Shown: piece after piece, positions 1-9,060 of the stretch
Position numbering within the stretch: position 1 is the stretch's first letter
Layout: each line of letters opens with the position of its first letter
Notes under the pieces: model-generated
What the model was told of the DNA's origin: nothing
The model's input: only the letters and a program-made list of their open reading frames with translations
The model's database searches: none
Translations under genes and position numbers: made by a program
Source of the DNA: Methanobrevibacter ruminantium
GTDB lineage: Archaea > Methanobacteriota > Methanobacteria > Methanobacteriales > Methanobacteriaceae
DNA: 64,000 nucleotides
Reading direction: 5' to 3'
Assembly: GCA_004553595.1 (NCBI GenBank)
Contig: SFKZ01000004.1
Coordinates: 79,410-143,409, forward strand

Positions 1-129
1 TCACATGAAAATAATTAATAATAAAAATAATCGATTAATGAAATAAAAATTGTTAAAATACAATTAAATATTGGTCTTTTTAAAATAAATAGATTATTAT
101 AAAAAATTTCATAGAAAAAATAGTTAAAA

Positions 130-197
130 AAACTAAAAAAAAGCAATGCGTAAAAAAAAAAAATAAGTAAAAAAAGTAAGATAGGAAAAAATCCTAT
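130..197 (-). terminator. Hairpin plus T-tract downstream of nifB
   Basis: Positions 181-197 form a perfect inverted repeat with a 6-bp stem (ATAGGA/TCCTAT) and an A-rich loop. On the minus strand it lies just past the nifB stop and is followed by long T runs (about 130-178). This fits an archaeal T-rich terminator. The rest of 1-180 is A/T-rich with no gene seen. Confidence 0.55.
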
Positions 198-215
198 TTA
201 AATAAATTTAATCAC

Positions 216-1106
216 TTAGAAGTGAGACTGAGGAGCATTTCCTAAATGATGGTCTTCGTGTTTCTTACCAGGAATTCCATAAGCGTCTGCTCTACATTGA
301 GTGCATGCTCTGAATACTGGAAGATACTCTTCAACATCACTACGTGCCTTTTCAATCTCTCCACATCCAGGTCTTGGATAATCAGCCATCTTGTTTAATG
401 GAATGAGTGGGAGAACATTCACTAAGTCTGCACCGCATTCTTTTACTGTTTTAGCGATTTCCACAATATGCTCATCATTCAATCCAGGAATAAGAACAAT
501 GTTGACTTTTACAACTACACCAAGATCAGTGATTTTCTTGATTCCTTCCAATTGGTTTCTGGAGAGAATTTCAGCTGCTTCAAGTCCTTTGTATGCTTTG
601 CCTTCATAGACAATGAATCCATTGATATCCTTTAGGATTTCAGGATCAACAGCATTCACTGTAACAGTTACAGTATTTACTCCAAGCTCCGCAATTCTTT
701 CAGCATACTTAGGAAGCAAAAGACCATTTGTACTCATACATTTAATTAAATCAGGCTTTGCTTCATTAATTTTTTCAAAGAACTCAAAAGTAGCTTCATT
801 AGCTAATGAATCTCCAGGACCTGCAACACCAACAACAGTGATTGCACTGTCTTCAGTTACATTCAATACATGTTCCACTGCAGCGTCTGCATCCATAATG
901 GAACCTGCAACTCCCGGCCTATCCTCTTCAGTATTAATTGATCTTATACAGAAATTACATCCAATATTACATTTAGGAGCAATAGGTACGTGAACTCTTC
1001 CTACCTTATCATGCAATTTTTCATTATAGCATGGATGCACTTTTGTAATGTGTGCAAATTTTGCACCTTTATGACTTCCTCCACAAGTTAAATCTTTTTT
1101 AGTCAT
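216..1106 (-). CDS. nifB: NifB-type radical SAM cofactor biosynthesis protein
   Basis: NifB is a radical SAM enzyme that fuses two [4Fe-4S] units and inserts a carbide to make NifB-co, the [8Fe-9S-C] precursor of nitrogenase cofactor. This protein has 296 residues. The radical SAM motif CNIGCNFC puts cysteines at 46, 50 and 53. An N-terminal H24-P-C26 and a C-terminal cysteine set (C248, C268, C271) match the additional cluster-binding residues of the family. It has no NifX-like C-terminal domain, as is usual for methanogen NifB (about 300 residues). No nifH, nifD or nifK lies in the window. Instead, its neighbour in the same direction is the mmp17-mmp15-mmp5-mmp6-mmp3 group, 386 bp upstream. 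Because the MCR activation complex has been reported to contain nitrogenase-precursor-like clusters, a role in MCR activation is a reasonable inference. A separate promoter is likely, given the gap and the mmp17 terminator. Confidence 0.92.
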   Translation of the reverse strand: MTKKDLTCGGSHKGAKFAHITKVHPCYNEKLHDKVGRVHVPIAPKCNIGCNFCIRSINTEEDRPGVAGSIMDADAAVEHVLNVTEDSAITVVGVAGPGDSLANEATFEFFEKINEAKPDLIKCMSTNGLLLPKYAERIAELGVNTVTVTVNAVDPEILKDINGFIVYEGKAYKGLEAAEILSRNQLEGIKKITDLGVVVKVNIVLIPGLNDEHIVEIAKTVKECGADLVNVLPLIPLNKMADYPRPGCGEIEKARSDVEEYLPVFRACTQCRADAYGIPGKKHEDHHLGNAPQSHF

Positions 1107-1492
1107 AGTATTACCTCAACACAATATTTTAATCATTATAATCATTTTAATTAATTTATTCTTTAATTAACTTATCATTAAATTAATAGTCATTAATTAA
1201 ATTAATTTTTTCTCCAATTTTAATTTATCCCATTACAATTAACAAAATTCATTCGTTAAATTCATTCGTTTAAGGTTAAACTTATAACTATTGTTATTAA
1301 CAATATATTATTTAAAGCTTCCTATTTGTTTCTAACATATACGAACAAACTATTGAAAATTACGAACCGTTTTAAAAAATCAATGAAAAATTGGACAAAA
1401 AATTAAAACAACATTATAAAATGAAAATTTAATGATTTAAAAAAATAAATAGATTAAATCTAAAAAGATTTAATCAATTATGCGAACTAAAT
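1107..1492 (-). promoter_or_regulatory. nifB upstream region with direct repeats
   Basis: No gene is seen in these 386 bp. A 13-bp unit (aaattcattcgtt) is repeated exactly in tandem at 1245-1257 and 1258-1270. Two further ACGAAC elements, similar to the reverse complement of the TTCGT core, lie at 1341-1346 and 1362-1367. Reading on the minus strand, AAGC followed by TTTAAATAATAT at about 1306-1320 resembles a BRE/TATA pair. The repeats therefore sit on both sides of a possible promoter. No GGAA-N-TTCC nitrogen-regulator palindrome was recognised. Confidence 0.35.
1435..1475 (-). terminator. Terminator-like hairpin after mmp17
   Basis: GATTAAATC (1452-1460) and GATTTAATC (1467-1475) form a perfect 9-bp stem with a 6-nt loop. 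On the minus strand it begins 17 bp past the mmp17 stop and is followed by a T-rich stretch. It probably ends the mmp operon and so separates it from nifB. Confidence 0.55.
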
Positions 1493-2059
1493 TTAATCCC
1501 AAGTCTTAGGAGTGTTCAATTCTACAATATATCCTTCAGCCTTTTCAACCCATTCATCTTTTATGAGCTCATCAGTAGCTATGACAGAAACTATATCGTC
1601 ACGGGAAATATCCTTCATTATCTTGAATCCCTCAGGAACTATTCTGAATATTGCATCATAGATTCTTCTCTTAAGGTTTTCATGAGGATCATCCACTACC
1701 AAATCAGACACTTCATGCTCTCCTTTCATGTGAATGACATATCTGCTTGGCTGGTGAACGTTTTCCCTACCATTGGTCTTCCAAAGGGTTCTTAAGATAT
1801 TTGGAAGATAGTTTTCATCATCTATCAAAACAACAGTGGTGTCATCATCAGCTTCATAATTTACTTTAGCGACCTCCTTCAATGTAATCTGCTTGGAAGT
1901 CTTTCTCATCTTTATCGCTATGATGAAGCATACCTCATCTGGATTGACATAAGCTCTCATGTCATCAATGGAAGGTGGCAAGACCAAATCCTGCAATATT
2001 TGCCTGATGATCATATCGTAGACTTTTGCTCCTTCAGGGTCATTTGATTCAATATACAT
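1493..2059 (-). CDS. mmp17: Methanogenesis marker protein 17
   Basis: This 188-residue protein is found only in methanogens and relatives. Mmp17 is known as a member of the ATP-dependent complex (with McrC, Mmp3, Mmp6, Mmp7 and component A2) that reductively activates Ni-F430 of methyl-coenzyme M reductase. The sequence starts MYIES with a conserved GAKVYDMIIRQ segment. It is rich in charged residues and has no membrane segment or metal-binding Cys cluster (a single Cys near residue 45). It is the last gene of the mmp3-6-5-15-17 run, about 50 bp after mmp15. The family call rests on overall similarity and on gene order. Confidence 0.85.
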   Translation of the reverse strand: MYIESNDPEGAKVYDMIIRQILQDLVLPPSIDDMRAYVNPDEVCFIIAIKMRKTSKQITLKEVAKVNYEADDDTTVVLIDDENYLPNILRTLWKTNGRENVHQPSRYVIHMKGEHEVSDLVVDDPHENLKRRIYDAIFRIVPEGFKIMKDISRDDIVSVIATDELIKDEWVEKAEGYIVELNTPKTWD

Positions 2060-2108
2060 ATAATCACTTCTTTAAAAGAAATAGAAAAAAGCTTGTTTAA
2101 GCTTAAAT

Positions 2109-3344
2109 CTATTCATGTCTATTTCCCATACCAGATACAAGCAATGCTGCACCTACTGCGCCAATATGCTGTGAGTATTCAGGTACGATAACTTCAATTC
2201 CACCTAAAGTTTCACTTACCGCCTCAACAAGTCCTGAAATCAAACTGGTTCCTCCTACTTGGATTAAAGGTTCACGAATGTCAATTTCCTGCAATTGCTG
2301 TTCATAAACCTGTTCAGATACGGAGTGACATGCAGCAGCTGCTACGTCTGCTTTAGATCCCCCGGCAGCAAGAGTGGTAACCAAGTCTTGAATACCGAAT
2401 ACAATACAATAGGAGTTAAGCATAGCTTTTCTCCAATCACCTTGTACAGCAAGAGGTCCAAGTTCTGTAATATCTACATCTAACCTCCTTGAAGTCATGT
2501 CCAAGAATCTTCCGGATGCACCTGCACAGATACCACCCATAGTGAAGTTGTCCGGAATACCATTGTTTACGGTAATTACCTTGTTATCCATACCACCGAT
2601 ATCAAGTACTGTAGCTTCACCTTTTTGGCAATCAGCCAAGTATACTGCACCTTTTGCGTTTACAGACAATTCCTCTTGGATAAGTTCAGCTCCAAATTCC
2701 TGACCCATAGTGAATCTACCGTAACCGGTAGTTCCTATACCCTCAACATCTTCCCATTTGTAGCCAGTTCCTTCAAATGCTTCTGCAGCTGCAGTTTGAG
2801 CAGACGCAATGATATCTTTTGTGGAAGTCCAACCTGTACCAATAACCTTGTTGTTTTCCATAAGAACTGCTTTTGTAGTTGTTGAACCAGAGTCAAGCCC
2901 AAGGGTAAGGCCTTCTTGCTTTTCACGAGCAAGAATGCTTCTACGTGTAACAGTGGTAGCCAATGCTTCCATACGGATAAAGAGCTCATCCGCTTTAGTC
3001 CTTTCAGTAAAGGAATAAGTTACTACTGGAATGCGGGTATTGTTTTGAATGAAACGTCTAACTTCATTTCTGACCAATGCACCTTCTGCACATCTGAAAC
3101 AAGTTGCAATGAATACTGCATCAGGCTTGCATTTACCTTCTACAATGGACATTGCCCTTGCAATCATAAGCTTTAAGCTTGAACTTTGAGCAGAGAAACC
3201 GAATTTCTCATAAGCTTCATTAATGTAATCCAAATCAATTTCAGGAAGAATAATTTCTGCTCCAAATTTTAAAGCTGCCTTTTCAATTTCCTTTTGGATA
3301 CCACTGTATTCAGTACCACAGGAAACCAATGCAATCTGCACCAT
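2109..3344 (-). CDS. mmp15: Methanogenesis marker protein 15 (ASKHA ATPase)
   Basis: Mmp15 resembles activators of 2-hydroxyacyl-CoA dehydratases and benzoyl-CoA reductases (BcrAD/BadFG ATPases), which couple ATP hydrolysis to low-potential electron transfer. The start at 3344 ([15 protein letters not shown], 411 residues) is chosen because an ideal GGAGGAA lies 7 bp upstream at 3352-3357; a longer frame to 3368 would overlap mmp5. Residues 1-140 form a methanogen-type N-terminal domain with C82 and C85. An ASKHA ATPase domain follows from about residue 147 ([12 protein letters not shown] phosphate loop, [15 protein letters not shown], and [13 protein letters not shown] with the likely Fe-S cysteine). 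Unlike Mmp3, 6 and 17, it is not an established subunit of the purified MCR activation complex. Its place in the operon suggests an ATP-driven reducing step in the same process. Confidence 0.87.
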   Translation of the reverse strand: MVQIALVSCGTEYSGIQKEIEKAALKFGAEIILPEIDLDYINEAYEKFGFSAQSSSLKLMIARAMSIVEGKCKPDAVFIATCFRCAEGALVRNEVRRFIQNNTRIPVVTYSFTERTKADELFIRMEALATTVTRRSILAREKQEGLTLGLDSGSTTTKAVLMENNKVIGTGWTSTKDIIASAQTAAAEAFEGTGYKWEDVEGIGTTGYGRFTMGQEFGAELIQEELSVNAKGAVYLADCQKGEATVLDIGGMDNKVITVNNGIPDNFTMGGICAGASGRFLDMTSRRLDVDITELGPLAVQGDWRKAMLNSYCIVFGIQDLVTTLAAGGSKADVAAAACHSVSEQVYEQQLQEIDIREPLIQVGGTSLISGLVEAVSETLGGIEVIVPEYSQHIGAVGAALLVSGMGNRHE

Positions 3345-3345
3345 A

Positions 3346-3852
3346 TTATTTTCCTCCTTTATTTCCAATAGGTTCGCCTAAAACATCACTGTCTCCTTCA
3401 AGGTCTCCTCCGCCACCAGGCAAGGAATCAAGGAATTCCATGATTTGATTTACCATAAGCCTTGTTCCATCCTCATCATCAGGGTAAACCACTTCCAAGA
3501 CAGGTATGTCTTTTTTACGTAAACAGAAAATTGATAATTCATTTGTTCTTGCACATCCTACACAACCAAAACCAAATGGAGCTCCATCAACAATGATTGC
3601 TGCTTCTGCTGCATCTATAAGAGGTCCAATAATGGACATTCTTCCACGAACTCCTGAAGGCACTTCAATAGCTGCATACTTCAATCCGTTAATTGGATCT
3701 TCTTCTGTAATATTCATTGGAGGAGAATCAATCTCCGGATCCTTAATCTTTTGTCTAATTTGTTTTTGAAGAGCTAAAGGAGTGTGACCTTTTCTCTCAA
3801 TCAAGTCAGCTAGAACCAATGAATTTGGTGGATAAATAGCTACTTTTACCAT
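3346..3852 (-). CDS. mmp5: Methanogenesis marker protein 5
   Basis: This 168-residue protein of unknown biochemical function occurs in all methanogens. The sequence starts [23 protein letters not shown] and has a central glycine/cysteine segment [11 protein letters not shown] that might bind a metal or ligand. A Gly-rich acidic stretch ([11 protein letters not shown]) lies near the C-terminus. The stop codon lies 1 bp before the mmp15 start, so the two are probably co-translated. Family assignment is from sequence and from conserved order with mmp3, mmp6, mmp15 and mmp17. Confidence 0.82.
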   Translation of the reverse strand: MVKVAIYPPNSLVLADLIERKGHTPLALQKQIRQKIKDPEIDSPPMNITEEDPINGLKYAAIEVPSGVRGRMSIIGPLIDAAEAAIIVDGAPFGFGCVGCARTNELSIFCLRKKDIPVLEVVYPDDEDGTRLMVNQIMEFLDSLPGGGGDLEGDSDVLGEPIGNKGGK

Positions 3853-3876
3853 AATATCATCCTCTTAATATAATCA

Positions 3877-3918
3877 AAGAAAACTTTTTGCAAACAATCC
3901 CATTTAAAAAGTTTTCTT
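3877..3918 (-). other. Intercistronic inverted repeat in the mmp operon
   Basis: AAGAAAACTTTTT (3877-3889) and AAAAAGTTTTCTT (3906-3918) form a perfect 13-bp stem with a 16-nt loop between mmp6 and mmp5. One arm overlaps the mmp6 stop codon. It could be an RNA-processing site, a stability element or a weak attenuator that sets different mmp3-mmp6 and mmp5-15-17 levels. Confidence 0.5.
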
Positions 3919-4399
3919 ATTGTTTATCATCCTCTCTTTTATTTTCTTCTTCTTCTAAAATCTCTTTGAAGTAATCAACAGAAACAGGTTCCTTTTTCTC
4001 AATTACAACTTCCTTAGGATTCTTTAAAGCTTCTCCCACATAATCAAGAATTCTGAATTCCTTTTCCATTTGGTGGAAACCTTCTCTTGGTCCGTATCTG
4101 TGACCTCTACATCTTCTTGGGTCACCAGGAGCAAAACCTCTTTCCTTTGTAAAAATTCCATAAGGGTCTAATTTACGGAGCTCACGAATAGCTTCTCTCA
4201 CATATTCATCCTTTCCACTAATCATAGCCCCATAACAAGTCCATTTGATTGTAATAGGCAAATTCAACATATGAAGGAAGTTCACTACTTCACTTTCACT
4301 TACATTTGCCTTTGAACTTAAAATGATCATCCTTGTTGAAACTTCTGGATCCATATCCTCTTTACCTAAATCTGGAGTTATACATAAATTTGCAGGCAT
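3917..4399 (-). CDS. mmp6: Methanogenesis marker protein 6
   Basis: Mmp6 is a reported subunit of the MCR activation complex. The start at 4399 ([10 protein letters not shown], 160 residues) is supported by AGGAGG seven bases upstream; an ATG two codons earlier would sit only 1 base from that AGGAGG. Visible features are an N-terminal alpha/beta stretch ([20 protein letters not shown]), a central segment with [10 protein letters not shown], and a conserved basic motif [14 protein letters not shown] charged Glu/Lys-rich C-terminus follows. It lies 11 bp after mmp3, indicating co-transcription. Confidence 0.84.
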   Translation of the reverse strand: MPANLCITPDLGKEDMDPEVSTRMIILSSKANVSESEVVNFLHMLNLPITIKWTCYGAMISGKDEYVREAIRELRKLDPYGIFTKERGFAPGDPRRCRGHRYGPREGFHQMEKEFRILDYVGEALKNPKEVVIEKKEPVSVDYFKEILEEEENKREDDKQ

Positions 4400-4410
4400 A
4401 ATCATTCCTC

Positions 4411-5964
4411 CTATTCCTCATCCTCGTATACTTCATGAATATAAAGAGTGCTTCCATCTTTAAGCTTGTTCAAGCCTTCAATGTTTCCAACAACTTCACC
4501 AACAACGTTTGTAGCTGAGAACGGTTCACCAGTAGGTCCGAAATCAGTGGTGTCAATGGTCCTTATACCAACAAGTCCCACATTCTTCTTGGACATGTTG
4601 GTTACACCTATCTCTCCAGCTTTCATAATGTCAGTTGGATTGTTTTCAGGAATAAGTCCCTTGGATTCATTATTGTCACCATTGAACATGAACATGTTCA
4701 TGTCAGGAACAGCAAAGTAAACCTTTAATGTTCCAACAGGCTTTTCTGCAAGACCAGTTATTTTCTCAAGATACCATCTGGTTCTTGGAGCCTTATCGGT
4801 TAACTTGACTTTTAAGAGTTCATCACTTGCAATACCCAAGGTAGTCACTTCACCAGCTTCAAGGATGCCAACAGTGCTTTCAGGTTCCTGAGTCACGACA
4901 ATTGCATTATCATCCTCATTACCTGTTTTGATATGCTTGATACCTAATGACTCAAGTTTTTCTTCTGCCTCTTTTTGAGTCATCATCATAAGCATGATTC
5001 TATCAGGACTGCTCCTTACAGTAATGAAATCTCCCTCTTTTGCTATGTCAAACAATTCCATACCTTGCTTGACGGTAGCCAAATTGGTGTGGGTTTCAGC
5101 CCTTACTCTGTCTTCTCTATAAATGTAAACCCTACCTTTACCGAATCCATCATTTCTCAAGGTAACTGTTCCCCTTTTACGTTCAGTGATTTCTTCCTTC
5201 TCTTTGGTTAAACCTGTGAGCTCATAGAAACCTACAAATGAGTTGGATTCGAAGCTAACTTCAATCTTGTCGTTCCTAATAAGTGAGAACAAGTGTTCAA
5301 CAGATTTAGGGGAATTGAAGTTAGGTTCAAAAAGAACATAGGTGAACAATTGATTTCCTTCCTCTAAAACCTCGTCCAAATTGGAACCTCCAGTACTCTC
5401 TCTAACGGTACTTCGCTCAATTACAGGTTCAATAGCTAGGATTTCATCATCACCAGTAAGCGAGAATAATGTTTTTCTTCCACCTATAACCCTTGCAAAG
5501 ACTCCACGGTCACTGTATTTTGGAACACCGTAAACGTTCTTGTGGTCATCCTTGACAAAGATTATGTGAGTGGCATCAGCAGAGAATCCAGATAAGCTAA
5601 TCAATACCTCATTATCGAAATATGCAAATTCATCATGTGAAGGTTCGAAATTAGAGCTTACAGGACCTATAGCCACTTCATTAGATGTTTCCCAACGAAC
5701 ATTATTAGAGATAAACTGAGAATAGTTTTCCTTGAAGAAATCAGTTAAAGGTTGTGATTTTTCAGAAACTTCCAATTCAATGAGAATACTTCCCTTAGGT
5801 GTTTTGATCTTATACTTGAGAATGTTGCTTTGTATTTCGCTTTCTCCCTTGATAAGACAAACGATACTTCCTTTCTTGTAAGGAGCATTTGAAATTTCAA
5901 TTGCATCCTTAATGGTAGAACCTTCAGGAATATCCGCATCTTCTCCATTAATTTTAATTAACAT
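4411..5964 (-). CDS. mmp3: Methanogenesis marker protein 3 (UPF0288)
   Basis: Mmp3 (UPF0288 family) is a subunit of the MCR activation complex. The protein has 517 residues, the normal length. It begins with a short ubiquitin-like/TGS-like stretch ([22 protein letters not shown]) and ends with the conserved [15 protein letters not shown] region. No transmembrane helix or Cys-rich Fe-S motif is visible. It is the first gene of the five-gene run, so the operon promoter should lie in 5965-6180. A TATA-like TTTTATAATATTG occurs on the minus strand near 6018-6032 but was not otherwise supported. Confidence 0.86.
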   Translation of the reverse strand: MLIKINGEDADIPEGSTIKDAIEISNAPYKKGSIVCLIKGESEIQSNILKYKIKTPKGSILIELEVSEKSQPLTDFFKENYSQFISNNVRWETSNEVAIGPVSSNFEPSHDEFAYFDNEVLISLSGFSADATHIIFVKDDHKNVYGVPKYSDRGVFARVIGGRKTLFSLTGDDEILAIEPVIERSTVRESTGGSNLDEVLEEGNQLFTYVLFEPNFNSPKSVEHLFSLIRNDKIEVSFESNSFVGFYELTGLTKEKEEITERKRGTVTLRNDGFGKGRVYIYREDRVRAETHTNLATVKQGMELFDIAKEGDFITVRSSPDRIMLMMMTQKEAEEKLESLGIKHIKTGNEDDNAIVVTQEPESTVGILEAGEVTTLGIASDELLKVKLTDKAPRTRWYLEKITGLAEKPVGTLKVYFAVPDMNMFMFNGDNNESKGLIPENNPTDIMKAGEIGVTNMSKKNVGLVGIRTIDTTDFGPTGEPFSATNVVGEVVGNIEGLNKLKDGSTLYIHEVYEDEE

Positions 5965-6189
5965 AGGCTTGCCTCTTTATTTATAAAATAATAATTATTA
6001 TCTAAAGTTAAAATTTGACAATATTATAAAATGAGAGTAAATTCAAAATTAAAAAATACCTCAATTTTATAAATTAAATATATTTATATTATTAATAATA
6101 TAAAATAGTTTTTAAATTAATTTTAATAATAAAAATAGTACAATGAATATTAAAAATCATATTTAAAAAATGAAATAAAAAAAGAACTA

Positions 6190-6252
6190 AAAATAATAAT
6201 AATTTTTTAGAAAAATAGGAAAAAGTAAATTCTATCTATTCATAGAATTTAC
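6190..6252 (-). terminator. Terminator hairpin overlapping the ABC ATPase stop
   Basis: GTAAATTCTAT (6225-6235) and ATAGAATTTAC (6242-6252) form a perfect 11-bp stem with a 6-nt loop. The hairpin straddles the stop codon of the ATPase gene. On the minus strand it is followed directly by TTTTTCC and further T runs to about 6190. Confidence 0.65.
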
Positions 6253-6919
6253 CTAAGAAATCTTTCATTCTTTGGTTGTCTGATGAGAATACTTCTTCAG
6301 GTGCTCCTTGCTCTACAATGACTCCACCATCCATGAAAATGATGGTATCAGACACATTACGAGCAAAGTTCATCTCGTGAGTTACAATTACCATTGTCAT
6401 ATGCTCTGCAGCCAAATCCTTGATTACCTGCAAGATCTCACCTGTAAGCTCTGGGTCAAGTGCAGAAGTAGGCTCATCAAAGAAGAGAATATCCGGATCC
6501 ATACAAAGTGCTCTTGCAATGGATACCCTTTGCTGCTGTCCACCAGAGAGTTCAGAAGGATAAGCATCTTCCTTATCTTCAAGACCCATCTTTTTTAGCA
6601 AGTCTTTTGCATGAGCATAAACCTCATCCTTGTCTCTTTTTTGAACCCTTATAGGAGCATTTGCAATATTCTTCATTACAGAATGATGAGGGAACAAGTT
6701 GAAGTTCTGGAACACTAAACCGAATGTTCCATCAAAATTGATTTCCCCACTATCCTCAGTCTCCAAATCAGTAATGCATCTAAGCAATGTGGATTTACCT
6801 GATCCAGAAGGACCAATAATGGATAATACTTCTCCCTTTTCAACATTGAAAGAGATATCCTTTAAAACTACATTGTCACCGAAACTTTTCTTTAGATTTT
6901 TAACTTCCAATAAACTCAT
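6236..6919 (-). CDS. Polar amino acid ABC transporter ATP-binding protein
   Basis: This is the ATPase of a GlnQ/HisP-type importer. Walker [10 protein letters not shown] lies at residues 36-44, the Q-loop at VFQ71, the signature LSGGQQQR from 124, and Walker B ILFFDEP near 144-150. ALDPE and the switch histidine in VTHEM follow. At 227 residues it is about 13-15 shorter than usual. The missing part is the segment between the first helical stretch and the Q-loop, where SGEINFDG runs straight into TFGLVFQ. That region is an antiparallel sheet loop rather than a catalytic site, so the protein is expected to work. It is the last gene of the binding protein-permease-ATPase operon, 15 bp after the permease. 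Confidence 0.9.
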   Translation of the reverse strand: MSLLEVKNLKKSFGDNVVLKDISFNVEKGEVLSIIGPSGSGKSTLLRCITDLETEDSGEINFDGTFGLVFQNFNLFPHHSVMKNIANAPIRVQKRDKDEVYAHAKDLLKKMGLEDKEDAYPSELSGGQQQRVSIARALCMDPDILFFDEPTSALDPELTGEILQVIKDLAAEHMTMVIVTHEMNFARNVSDTIIFMDGGVIVEQGAPEEVFSSDNQRMKDFLGKFYE

Positions 6920-6934
6920 GATATCTCTCCAATT

Positions 6935-7588
6935 TTATGTATCGTAATAATCCAATCTCTTTTCAAAGCGTTCCATTACAAATGCCACGAATGCATTGAA
7001 TACATAATAGAAACCACCTGCAATCAGCAATGCTGAAATGGATGCTTCAGCTGCTGCAATCTGTTTTGCAACAGTGAACATTTCTGGAATTGCAAGAACA
7101 AATGAAAGAGATGTATCCTTTACCAAAGTAATGACCTCATTTGTAATTGAAGGAAGCACAATCTTGATTACTTGTGGTAAGATAATGATAAAGAATGTCT
7201 CTAATCTATTATAACCTAATACTTGTGCAGCTTCATACTGGCCATTTGGAATGGATTCGATTCCACCACGGAAAATCTCTGCAAAGTATGCCGCATAGTT
7301 GATGGTGAATGCAATGATAACTGCAATCATCCTGAATTCCCTTGAAAGAGTCATACCGAATATATAGTATGGTCCAAAGAACACCACAATCAATTGCAGC
7401 ATCAATGGAGTACCTCTCATAATTGAAATATAAGCTTTCATAAACCATTGCAATGGCTTAAAACTGCTCATTCTTCCAGCGGCCACTACAAGACCTAATG
7501 GAATGGAAAAGAGTAAAGTAAGCAAGAATATTTCAATGGAAGTACCCATACCCCACATCAATTCTTCAATAATTTTACTTAATAACAT
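6935..7588 (-). CDS. Polar amino acid ABC transporter permease
   Basis: This 217-residue inner membrane permease belongs to the His/Glu/Gln/Arg family. It has about five hydrophobic segments. The EAA cytoplasmic loop that contacts the ATPase is visible as AEIFRGGIESIPNGQYEAA. A single permease gene suggests a homodimer. Its neighbours are the binding protein upstream (separated by 178 bp with a terminator-like hairpin) and the ATPase downstream. Confidence 0.9.
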   Translation of the reverse strand: MLLSKIIEELMWGMGTSIEIFLLTLLFSIPLGLVVAAGRMSSFKPLQWFMKAYISIMRGTPLMLQLIVVFFGPYYIFGMTLSREFRMIAVIIAFTINYAAYFAEIFRGGIESIPNGQYEAAQVLGYNRLETFFIIILPQVIKIVLPSITNEVITLVKDTSLSFVLAIPEMFTVAKQIAAAEASISALLIAGGFYYVFNAFVAFVMERFEKRLDYYDT

Positions 7589-7715
7589 TTAGAATTCTCC
7601 AAAATAAATATAAATCACTAATAAACTTAAATAAATTATTTAAATGAATTTAAACAGAAATAGGCTTTTTAAATAATTTATTTAAATTTACTAAATTTAC
7701 TGGATTTATAAAGAA

Positions 7716-7752
7716 TAAAAAAAAGTTTATACATAATAAATTATGCATAAAC
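7716..7752 (-). terminator. Attenuator-like hairpin between binding protein and permease
   Basis: GTTTATACATAA (7725-7736) and TTATGCATAAAC (7741-7752) form a 12-bp stem with one wobble position and a 4-nt loop. On the minus strand it lies 14 bp after the binding-protein stop and is followed at once by eight T residues. It looks like a partial terminator that would make binding protein more abundant than permease and ATPase. Confidence 0.6.
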
Positions 7753-7766
7753 TAAGAATATATCAC

Positions 7767-8594
7767 TTATTTTTGAATAAGAGAACCTGGAACACCAAAT
7801 TCATCGTATTTTTGTGCAATTTTTGCAACGGTTCCGTCTTCAAACATTTCGTCTAAAGTAGCTTGGATTTGGTCTTTTAACTCATCATTACCTTTTTTGA
7901 AACCTACACCATATTGTTCAGAAGAGATTTCCTCATCTAATATTTTGTATTGGTCACTGCCTTTTTGGCTGATTTGGTATTGAGCTACACCAATATCGAT
8001 TGCAACTGCGTCACAAGCACCGGATTCTAAGTCCATGAATGCAGTGTTATAGTCAGCAATTTGAGTTAAGGAATCAAAGGTGTCTGCTAAAGGTTTTTGA
8101 TCTCCTTCAAGAGCTGCTAATGCAGAGGAATCTTTTTGGGTTTCTACGATTTTGCCTTCTAAGTCATCTAAATCGTTGATACCTGAATCAGCTTTTACAA
8201 CAATAACTTGTTTGTTGTCAATATATGGTTCAGACCAGGTGTAATCGTTTTCTCTACCGTTGATGGTAAATCCGTTCCAAATACAGTCGATAGAACCAGA
8301 GTCTAATTCACTGTCTTTAGCATCCCAATCTATTGGTTGTTTTACTAAAGTCCAGTTATTTCTGTCACAGACTTCTTGAGCTAAGTCTAAGTCAAATCCA
8401 ACATATTCCCCACTGTCATCTTTATATCCATATGGAGGGAATTCTGCGTCGAAACCAACAACTAAAGTGCTGTCATCGTTAACAGTAGCTGCTTCATCTC
8501 CACCTAAGAAATCAAAGAAACCTGCGCTGGAAGCACCGATTAATAAGAAGACTAATAATGCAGCTCCTAATATAATTCCTATTTTTTTATTCAT
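7767..8594 (-). CDS. Amino acid ABC transporter substrate-binding protein
   Basis: This 275-residue family 3 extracellular solute-binding protein resembles cystine, glutamine and arginine binders. An N-terminal hydrophobic segment (about residues 4-25, GIILGAALLVFLLIG) acts as signal or anchor. There is no lipobox cysteine, so it may stay tethered by the uncleaved helix. The mature part starts with STLVVGFDAEFPPYGY and contains the typical YVGFDLDLAQEV segment. Substrate cannot be named from sequence alone. It is the first gene of the importer operon. Confidence 0.9.
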   Translation of the reverse strand: MNKKIGIILGAALLVFLLIGASSAGFFDFLGGDEAATVNDDSTLVVGFDAEFPPYGYKDDSGEYVGFDLDLAQEVCDRNNWTLVKQPIDWDAKDSELDSGSIDCIWNGFTINGRENDYTWSEPYIDNKQVIVVKADSGINDLDDLEGKIVETQKDSSALAALEGDQKPLADTFDSLTQIADYNTAFMDLESGACDAVAIDIGVAQYQISQKGSDQYKILDEEISSEQYGVGFKKGNDELKDQIQATLDEMFEDGTVAKIAQKYDEFGVPGSLIQK

Positions 8595-8612
8595 ATTTAC
8601 ACCAAATATTTT

Positions 8613-8636
8613 TAATTTATAATATATTATAAATTA
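8613..8636. promoter_or_regulatory. 24-bp perfect palindrome in the ABC operon leader
   Basis: The sequence taatttataatatattataaatta (24 nt) equals its own reverse complement. It lies about 20-40 bp upstream of the binding-protein ATG and includes TATA-like sequence. It may be an operator, a promoter core or both. AT-richness raises the chance that it is coincidental, but 24 perfect bases are noteworthy. Confidence 0.4.
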
Positions 8637-8639
8637 GAT

Positions 8640-9060
8640 AAATAAAAAAATCTAATCTACATATTTATTTAAGAAAATCATATTATATAAAATAGTGTCA
8701 TTTAATCAAAAAAATATTAAAAATAATGTCAAAAATGCAAGTTATGACAAATAAAAGCAAAAAATAATAAATATTGTTTAAGTTTTAATAAATTAGAGAA
8801 TGAATAATTTTTAATAAAAATTATAAAACAATATGATAAAATTTTTTAATAAAAATAGAAATTATAGTAAAAATTTGTTTCAAATCATTAAAACTAAGAA
8901 AAAAATTTAAAAAAATAAAATTTTAAAGGATTTTAAATCTAATAAAAAGAAAATAAAATACGAATAATAAGTTATACGTAAAATAAAGAACAATTAATAA
9001 AAATTATGAAAAAGTTAAAAAAGATGAAAATTAAAAAATTTGAAAAATGAAAAAATTAAT
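8640..9060. other. Gene-free AT-rich spacer
   Basis: This is about 420 bp between the start of the ABC operon and the end of mmp2. It consists of A- and T-runs. No ORF with a ribosome binding site, no tRNA and no strong hairpin was seen. The minus-strand upstream part must contain the ABC operon promoter. Confidence 0.5.

Noticed and set aside
1-180. Possible gene at the left edge
   Set aside because: Both strands are full of stops and A/T runs; nothing but a terminator for nifB was supported.
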